Origin: an uncultured Collinsella sp.
GTDB lineage: Bacteria > Actinomycetota > Coriobacteriia > Coriobacteriales > Coriobacteriaceae
Direction: 5' to 3'
DNA length: 7,135 nucleotides
NCBI GenBank assembly: GCA_934650975.1
Contig: CAKUFW010000095.1
Coordinates: 1 to 7,135 of the forward strand
The translations under genes were made by a program, and so were the position numbers. Within the stretch, counting starts at the first letter, position 1, and every line of letters starts with the position of its first letter. Below the pieces are notes generated by a model, which had not been told where the DNA came from, ran no database searches, and worked only from the letters and a program-made list of their open reading frames with translations. Positions 1 through 4,322 of the stretch are shown piece after piece.

Positions 1-28
1 AGGGCTGAATGTTGCGCAACTGCGCCCT
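1..28. repeat. Nested palindrome at the window edge
   Basis: The perfect ten-base palindrome gttgcgcaac (11-20) sits between the inverted arms agggc (1-5) and gccct (24-28). No T run follows on either strand within the window. It may be part of a hairpin or a dimeric protein-binding site belonging to the next gene, which is not in view. Bases 29-71 show nothing recognisable. Confidence 0.3.
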
Positions 29-71
29 GGCCCCGACCGTAAAACCTCTCTAGCTTCTTTCCCTGCCGTCT

Positions 72-118
72 CCAAACACAAAGCCGGAGTGCCCTCCATA
101 TGGAAGGCGCCCCGGCTT
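72..118 (-). terminator. Factor-independent terminator of the transketolase operon
   Basis: A long hairpin lies about 53 bases after the stop of the C-terminal subunit. The outer stem pairs 81-87 (aagccgg) with 112-118 (ccggctt), seven pairs without mismatch. Pairing continues inward with one mismatch either side of a GC-rich middle (89-93 with 106-110) and ends in the palindrome tccatatgga (95-104). On the minus strand it is followed by TTTGTGTTT (80-72), a T-rich but interrupted tail. It should end transcription arriving from the transketolase genes. Confidence 0.78.
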
Positions 119-171
119 GTTCATTGCCCAATGCGGAAGCGGCTCTCAAGTTAAGGCCAAAGCAGACCGCC

Positions 172-1113
172 TTACGCCAAGAACTCCTTGGTGGTTGCCA
201 CGATGTTGGCGGCGTCCAGGCCGTACTTGTGCAGGAGCTCGGCACCCGGGCCAGATTCGCCGAAGGTGTCGTTGACGCCAATCTTCTTGAGCGGCGTCGG
301 GCACTGCTCGCACAGAACATCGGCAACGGCGCTGCCCAGGCCACCGATCACAGAGTGCTCCTCGACGGTCACGACGTGGCCGGTCTTGGTGGCGCTCTTG
401 ACGATCAGGTCGGCATCGATGGGCTTGATGGTGTGCATGTTGATGACCTCGGCGTCGATGCCCTCGGCAGCGAGCTGCTCGGCAGCCTCGAGAGCCTCGC
501 CGACCATCAGGCCGCAGGCGATGATGGTCACATCGGCGCCCTCGCGCATGACAATGCCCTTACCCAACTCGAACTTGTAGGTCTCGGGGTCGTTGATAAC
601 CGGCGAGGCCAGACGGGCAAAGCGCATGTACACGGGGCCGTCGCACTCGTAGGCGGCGCGCGTCACGGCACGGGCCTCCACGTCGTCGGCGGGAACGATA
701 ACGGTCATGCCGGGGATGACGCGCATGAGGGCGATATCCTCGCAGCACTGATGCGTGGCGCCGTCCTCGCCCACCGAGATACCGGCGTGCGTGGCGCCGA
801 TCTTAACGTTGAGGTGCGGGTAGCCGATGGAGTTACGGACCTGCTCAAAGGCGCGGCCGGCGGCGAACATGGCAAAGGTGCTCGCAAAGGCAACGCGACC
901 GGTGGTTGCGATACCGGCGGCAACACCCATCAGGTTGCTCTCGGCAATGCCCACATCGAAGAAGCGGTCGGGGCAAGCGGCCTTAAACTTGCCGGTCTGC
1001 GTGGCGGCGGCCAGGTCGGCGTCGAGGACCACAAAGTCATCGTGCTCGTTGGCGAGCTCGACGAGGGCCTCGCCGTAGCTTACACGCGTGGCAATTTTCT
1101 TGACGTCTGCCAT
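172..1113 (-). CDS. Transketolase, C-terminal subunit
   Basis: This is the pyrimidine-binding half of a split transketolase, completing the active site formed with the upstream subunit. The product is 313 residues, standard for this subunit. The pyrimidine-binding domain carries FDVGIAESN (52-60), with E58 the glutamate that activates the cofactor's aminopyrimidine, and GEDGATHQ (115-122), with D117 and H121 matching substrate-site residues of full transketolases. The C-terminal domain (from about 190) has the typical VEEHSVIGGLGSAV (250-263). ATG at 1113 is preferred over an upstream ATG at 1197. It gives the family N-terminus MADVKKIATR, sits one base after the partner's TAG and has AGGAG seven bases upstream, inside the end of the partner gene. 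The tight junction implies coupled translation and equal amounts of both subunits. The gene ends in TAA, followed by a strong hairpin. Confidence 0.96.
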   Translation of the reverse strand: MADVKKIATRVSYGEALVELANEHDDFVVLDADLAAATQTGKFKAACPDRFFDVGIAESNLMGVAAGIATTGRVAFASTFAMFAAGRAFEQVRNSIGYPHLNVKIGATHAGISVGEDGATHQCCEDIALMRVIPGMTVIVPADDVEARAVTRAAYECDGPVYMRFARLASPVINDPETYKFELGKGIVMREGADVTIIACGLMVGEALEAAEQLAAEGIDAEVINMHTIKPIDADLIVKSATKTGHVVTVEEHSVIGGLGSAVADVLCEQCPTPLKKIGVNDTFGESGPGAELLHKYGLDAANIVATTKEFLA

Positions 1114-1114
1114 C

Positions 1115-1945
1115 CTAGAGCTCCTCTCCGGCGGCCGTGAGCTCTGCCATGGCCTGCTCAAACTGTTCATCGTTGGGGGCCTTACCGTGCCAACCAACCT
1201 GGTTCTCCATAAAGGAGACGCCCTTGCCTTTCATGGTCTCGGCGATAATGGCGGTCGGCTGGCCCTTGGTAGCGCGAGCCTCGGCAAAGGCGGCGCGGAT
1301 CTGGTCGAAGTCGTTGCCGTCGGCGAGCTCCACCACGTGGAACTTAAAGGCGCGGAACTTGTCGGCGAGCGGCATGGGGTCGTTGACCTCCTCGACGGGG
1401 CCGTCGATCTGCAGGCCGTTGTGGTCGACGATCACACAGAGGTTGTCGAGCTGCTGGTTGCCGGCAAACATGGCGGCCTCCCAGACCTGGCCCTCCTCGC
1501 TCTCGCCATCGCCCAGCAGGGCGTACGTGCGATAAGTATCGCCCCAGTGCTTGGCGGCAACGGCCATGCCCACGGCGGCGGAGATGCCCTGGCCGAGCGA
1601 ACCGGTGGACATGTCAACGCCCGGAGTGTCGTTCATGTTGGGATGACCCTGCAGGTGGCTGCCGATGTGGCGCAGCGTCTCGAGGTCCTCCTTGGGGAAG
1701 AACCCGCGCTCGGCGAGCACAGCGTACAGACCAGGTGCACAGTGGCCCTTGGAAAGCACAAAGCGATCGCGGTCGGCCTTGCGGGGATGGGCCGGGTCGA
1801 CGTTCATTTCCTCAAAGTACAGATAGGTCATGATGTCGGCGGCGCCGAGCGAACCGCCCGGATGGCCGGACTTGGCAGCGTGCACGCCGGTGACGATGCC
1901 CTTCCTTACCTCGTTGGCAACCTTTTTGAGCTCTTCGTCGCTCAT
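1115..1945 (-). CDS. Transketolase, N-terminal subunit
   Basis: This is the thiamine diphosphate-binding half of a split transketolase. With the C-terminal subunit it moves two-carbon ketol units between sugar phosphates in the cytoplasmic non-oxidative pentose phosphate pathway. The 276 residues match the first third to half of a full transketolase. Visible are SGHPGGSL (H28), SKGH (H68), LQGHP (H101), STGSLGQG (113-120), the cofactor and metal motif GDGESEEG starting at 145 with N176 some 30 residues on, and GWHG (251-254). These histidines correspond to active-site residues in full-length transketolases. A 1-deoxyxylulose-5-phosphate synthase is ruled out by the short size and by the separate partner gene. 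ATG at 1945 has AAAGGAAGG just upstream. The TAG stop is followed one base later by the ATG of the partner gene. Confidence 0.96.
   Translation of the reverse strand: MSDEELKKVANEVRKGIVTGVHAAKSGHPGGSLGAADIMTYLYFEEMNVDPAHPRKADRDRFVLSKGHCAPGLYAVLAERGFFPKEDLETLRHIGSHLQGHPNMNDTPGVDMSTGSLGQGISAAVGMAVAAKHWGDTYRTYALLGDGESEEGQVWEAAMFAGNQQLDNLCVIVDHNGLQIDGPVEEVNDPMPLADKFRAFKFHVVELADGNDFDQIRAAFAEARATKGQPTAIIAETMKGKGVSFMENQVGWHGKAPNDEQFEQAMAELTAAGEEL
1121..1125 (-). promoter_or_regulatory. Ribosome binding site of the transketolase C-terminal subunit
   Basis: AGGAG lies seven bases before the ATG at 1113, within the last codons of the N-terminal subunit gene (glycine-glutamate-glutamate-leucine). It fixes the start at 1113 and rules out the longer form from 1197. 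Confidence 0.85.
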
Positions 1946-1949
1946 TGTG

Positions 1950-1958
1950 CCTTCCTTT
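1950..1958 (-). promoter_or_regulatory. Ribosome binding site of the transketolase N-terminal subunit
   Basis: The minus strand reads AAAGGAAGG, with AAGGA seven bases before the ATG at 1945. It is a strong purine-rich site that supports this start codon. Confidence 0.8.
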
Positions 1959-2030
1959 CATCCTCATTAGACAAAATGCGCACGGCACCGAAGGTAATCC
2001 CAACACAGCCGCGATGCACGTACGTCATTC

Positions 2031-2059
2031 ATTATGCTGGAAACTGATGGCTTTACCAG
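2031..2059 (-). promoter_or_regulatory. Candidate promoter of the transketolase operon
   Basis: On the minus strand, CTGGTA (2059-2054, three of six matches to a sigma-70 -35 box) is followed after exactly 17 bases by CATAAT (2036-2031, five of six matches to a -10 box). It lies in the AT-rich gap (1946-2152) between the YitT gene and the operon. The predicted start near 2024 would give a leader of about 80 bases. AT-rich stretches further upstream (TAAATT near 2086-2081, AATAAT near 2077-2072) are alternative -10 boxes but lack good partners. The rest of the gap shows no gene and no clear terminator. Confidence 0.4.
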
Positions 2060-2152
2060 AGTTTTTATCATTATTTGAACAATTTAGCAGGCAGAACCGC
2101 TGATGAAACGGTTTATCAATGTGAACGTCTTTTGGATGGGACGCGGTCGGCC

Positions 2153-3043
2153 CTACGCGCTAATGTCCTTGAATCCCTCGCCGAAGGTCTCCGTGACATC
2201 GGCCACCGTCACGATAGCGTGAGGATCGCGCTCGCGCACGATCGTCTTAAGCGTATTGAGCTCGCGGCGGCTCACAATGACCATAATCACCGGCTTCTCG
2301 GCACCCGAGTACATGCCGGTCGCCTTAAACTTGGTGCAGCCGCGACCCAGGCCATACATGATATCGGCCGCGATATCGGGAAACTTGTCCGAGATGATAA
2401 GCACCATACGGCGCCTGTTGCCGCCGTCGACCACGGCATCGATCACGTAGCCGCTAATGACCATCGAAAGGCCCGCATACAGCGCGTTTTCGACCGAAAA
2501 GACCGGAGCCGACAGCGCGCACACGGCAACGTCGATCGCCATGACAGTGGAGCCCACCGGTAGTGACGTATTGCGCGAGATAATCTGACCGATGGTGTCG
2601 GAACCACCAGTGTTAGCACCAGCGCGCAACACCATGCCATAGCCGATGCCCGTAATGATGCCGCCCCACATAGCGGGCAGCATCAAATCGGCATGTGCCA
2701 GCGGCGCCACAAACGGAGCGAACAGGTCGGTGAAAAAGCCCAGCAGCACAAAGCCCGTCGCCGTCTGTACCACGTAGAACATGCCACCCTCGCGCATAAC
2801 GACCAGCAGCAGCAAGGCATTCATCACGATGGTCTGGATACCGACGGGAAGCGATATGCCATGCGAGGCGCTGACCGCCTGAATAATGGTGGCGAGGCCT
2901 GTGACGCCGCCGGCAGCAAGGCCGTTGGGGATCAAAAACAAGTCCGTCGCGATAGCTGCCAGGGCGCAGCCAAACATGATCTTGGGTAAGTCATGAAAGA
3001 AGTTCATCGAAAGAATGCGCTTAATGTCCAGACGATATGCCAT
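2153..3043 (-). CDS. YitT family membrane protein (DUF161 + DUF2179)
   Basis: This is a predicted integral membrane protein of 296 residues, the normal size for the family. Hydrophobic segments lie around 21-38, 41-57, 66-83, 90-108, 122-139, 163-181 and 186-205. They carry the family-type motifs GLAAGGVTGLA (41-51) and NTGGSDTIGQI (144-154). A soluble C-terminal domain (about 212-291) matches DUF2179 in style: GRGCTKFKATGMYSG (233-247), then RERDPHAIV (270-278) and a final FGEGF (287-291). Transport activity has been suggested for the family, but the substrate is unknown and nothing here reveals it. The start at 3043 is chosen because GAGGGGGG lies just upstream with good spacing. A longer form from a GTG at 3067 is unlikely, as its first codons lie inside a terminator stem and the ribosome binding site. 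The gene stands alone between a terminator and the transketolase promoter region. It ends in TAG, and I see no clear terminator after it. Confidence 0.9.
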   Translation of the reverse strand: MAYRLDIKRILSMNFFHDLPKIMFGCALAAIATDLFLIPNGLAAGGVTGLATIIQAVSASHGISLPVGIQTIVMNALLLLVVMREGGMFYVVQTATGFVLLGFFTDLFAPFVAPLAHADLMLPAMWGGIITGIGYGMVLRAGANTGGSDTIGQIISRNTSLPVGSTVMAIDVAVCALSAPVFSVENALYAGLSMVISGYVIDAVVDGGNRRRMVLIISDKFPDIAADIMYGLGRGCTKFKATGMYSGAEKPVIMVIVSRRELNTLKTIVRERDPHAIVTVADVTETFGEGFKDISA

Positions 3044-3047
3044 GCTG

Positions 3048-3055
3048 CCCCCCTC
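3048..3055 (-). promoter_or_regulatory. Ribosome binding site of the YitT gene
   Basis: The minus strand reads GAGGGGGG, with the GAGG core eight bases before the ATG at 3043. It decides the start: the alternative GTG at 3067 would place this site inside the coding region. It directly abuts the T run of the terminator hairpin, so folding and ribosome access may affect each other. Confidence 0.8.
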
Positions 3056-3084
3056 AAAAAAGCGCACCCAAACGAGTGCGCTTT
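3056..3084 (-). terminator. Factor-independent terminator between prfB and the YitT gene
   Basis: A perfect nine-base stem pairs 3059-3067 (aaagcgcac) with 3076-3084 (gtgcgcttt) around an eight-base loop. Read on the minus strand, the T run extends to 3056, giving six T in a row after the GC core. The shape and tail fit an intrinsic terminator for the secA-prfB transcript, 90 bases after the prfB stop. The T run is followed at once by GAGGGGGG and the YitT start. The hairpin may therefore also lie in the leader of the YitT transcript and act as an attenuator. Confidence 0.85.
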
Positions 3085-3103
3085 GAACTTCTTGCTGTAT
3101 TCG

Positions 3104-3109
3104 ATTCTA
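3104..3109 (-). promoter_or_regulatory. Possible -10 box for the YitT gene
   Basis: The minus strand reads TAGAAT, five of six matches to the -10 consensus, 61 bases before the YitT start. I find no convincing -35 box 16 to 18 bases upstream. If it is real, transcription would begin near 3097 and the terminator hairpin would sit in the 5' leader. Confidence 0.22.
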
Positions 3110-3117
3110 CCGATTCA

Positions 3118-3159
3118 CCGGGCAAATACCACCCCTGCGAAGTGTTTGCATCGACCCGG
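3118..3159 (-). other. Bulged inverted repeat after prfB
   Basis: Between the prfB stop and the terminator, 3118-3121 (ccgg) can pair with 3156-3159 (ccgg), and 3122-3126 (gcaaa) with 3145-3149 (tttgc). The fold has an asymmetric bulge (3150-3155) and an 18-base loop. It could be structure in the 3' end of the secA-prfB message or part of the YitT leader. No known RNA family is recognised, and chance remains possible. Confidence 0.3.
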
Positions 3160-3173
3160 AGCCAATCATGTGC

Positions 3174-4322
3174 CTAGGCAGACGGTGCTTCCGCATCGGC
3201 GTTGCCGGTTGCCCAACGATGGTAGCCGATCACAAACGGATCCAGATCGCCATCGTCGAGAACGGCCTCGACGTTGCTAGTCTCCACGCCCGTGCGCAGG
3301 TCCTTGACCATCTGATACGGATAGAGCACGTAGCTGCGAATCTGGTTGCCAAAACCGATCGTGGTCTTGGGTCCACGAATCTCGTCGAGCGCCTCGGCGC
3401 GCTTTTCGAGCTCGATCTCGTACAGACGGGCCTTGAGAATCTGCATGCACGCGGCCTTGTTTTGAATCTGGCTGCGCTCGTTTTGGCAAGTGACAACGAT
3501 GCCGCTGGGAAAATGCGTCACGCGTACGGCGGAGTCGGTGGTGTTGACGCCCTGGCCGCCCGGACCGCTCGCGTGATACACGTCCACGCGGATATCGTCG
3601 GGACTGATCTCGATGTCGATATCGTCAGGCAGCACGGGGATGACCTCGACGCCGGCAAACGTGGTCTGGCGGCGCTTCTTGTCGTCGGTGGGGCTAATGC
3701 GCACCAGACGGTGGACGCCGGCCTCGGCGCGCAGCATGCCAAACGCATCCTTGCCTTCGACGGTAAAGGTCGCGCGATCGATGCCGATGACCTCAGCCGC
3801 GGGGCAGTCGTTAATGGTGACCTTCCAGCCGCGATGCTGGCAGTACTTCATGTACATCTTAAAGAGCATGAAGGTCCAGTCCTGTGCCTCCAGGCCACCC
3901 TGTCCGGGCTTGATGGTCACAATCGCGTCGCCGTGATCGAACTCACCGGTAAACCAGCTCGAAAGCTCGAGCTCGTCGATAGCGCGGGCCAGGCGTTCTG
4001 CCGTAGCGGCAGCCTCCTCGCGCAATGCGGCGGCATCGGGGTCGTCGCCCATCTCCTCGGCAAGCTCCAGCGCCGCGCGGGCGTCAGATAGCTCGCCGCG
4101 CGCGGTATCCACGGCAGCGATATCTTCCTTGGCGCGAGCGATCTCCTCCATGGTGGCGCGAGCGGCGTCGGCGTCATCCCAAAAGCCGGGGGCCACGCTT
4201 TTGGCCTCGAGCTCGGTCACGCGCGTGCGCTTCTCGTCCAAATGAAGATACGACTCGACCTCGCCGAGCCGGTCCGCAAACGCGTCCAGCTCGGCGGGCG
4301 TTACCTCTAGAGCCTCGGCCAT
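3174..4322 (-). CDS. prfB: Peptide chain release factor 2 (RF2)
   Basis: This class I release factor reads UAA and UGA in the ribosomal A site and triggers peptidyl-tRNA hydrolysis. The product is 382 residues, slightly longer than the common 365 or so because of a C-terminal tail ending EAPSA. The N-terminal helical domain (about 1-110) is followed by the codon-recognition and catalytic core, with the catalytic GGQ at 255-257 in SGPGGQGVN. The position of the RF2 tripeptide SPF reads SPT (210-212, codons AGC CCC ACC), which is unusual. The frame is open throughout, so there is no programmed +1 frameshift; the region that aligns with the E. coli shift site reads TAT CTT CAT (Y25 L26 H27), with no TGA. 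RF2 rather than RF1 is chosen because of the RISP context before the tripeptide, the N-terminal alignment and the secA neighbourhood. It starts within the secA stop (TAATG), with AGGA seven bases upstream, so translational coupling is likely. It ends in TAG, a codon canonical RF2 does not read. Confidence 0.97.
   Translation of the reverse strand: MAEALEVTPAELDAFADRLGEVESYLHLDEKRTRVTELEAKSVAPGFWDDADAARATMEEIARAKEDIAAVDTARGELSDARAALELAEEMGDDPDAAALREEAAATAERLARAIDELELSSWFTGEFDHGDAIVTIKPGQGGLEAQDWTFMLFKMYMKYCQHRGWKVTINDCPAAEVIGIDRATFTVEGKDAFGMLRAEAGVHRLVRISPTDDKKRRQTTFAGVEVIPVLPDDIDIEISPDDIRVDVYHASGPGGQGVNTTDSAVRVTHFPSGIVVTCQNERSQIQNKAACMQILKARLYEIELEKRAEALDEIRGPKTTIGFGNQIRSYVLYPYQMVKDLRTGVETSNVEAVLDDGDLDPFVIGYHRWATGNADAEAPSA

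Noticed and set aside
1114..1197. Longer transketolase C-subunit starting at 1197
   Set aside because: The extra 28 residues overlap the end of the partner gene and do not look like the family; ATG at 1113 follows AGGAG and gives the usual N-terminus.
100..2047. Two long plus-strand open frames (100-1140 and 1088-2047) opposite the transketolase genes
   Set aside because: They are shadows of clear transketolase subunits, with repetitive antisense composition. The first even starts inside the terminator hairpin.
2095..2113. Inverted repeat aaccg/cggtt after the YitT gene as a terminator
   Set aside because: Only five pairs and no T run follow it on the minus strand.
2137..2152. Small GC hairpin directly after the YitT stop as a terminator
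   Set aside because: The stem has a mismatch, is short, and is followed by ATCCAAAAG rather than a T run.
3044..3067. Longer YitT protein starting at a GTG at 3067
   Set aside because: The eight extra codons cover one arm of the terminator, the T run and the ribosome binding site. ATG at 3043 has ideal spacing.
3168..4091. A 307-codon plus-strand open frame opposite prfB
   Set aside because: Antisense shadow of a well-supported RF2 gene, with no family resemblance.
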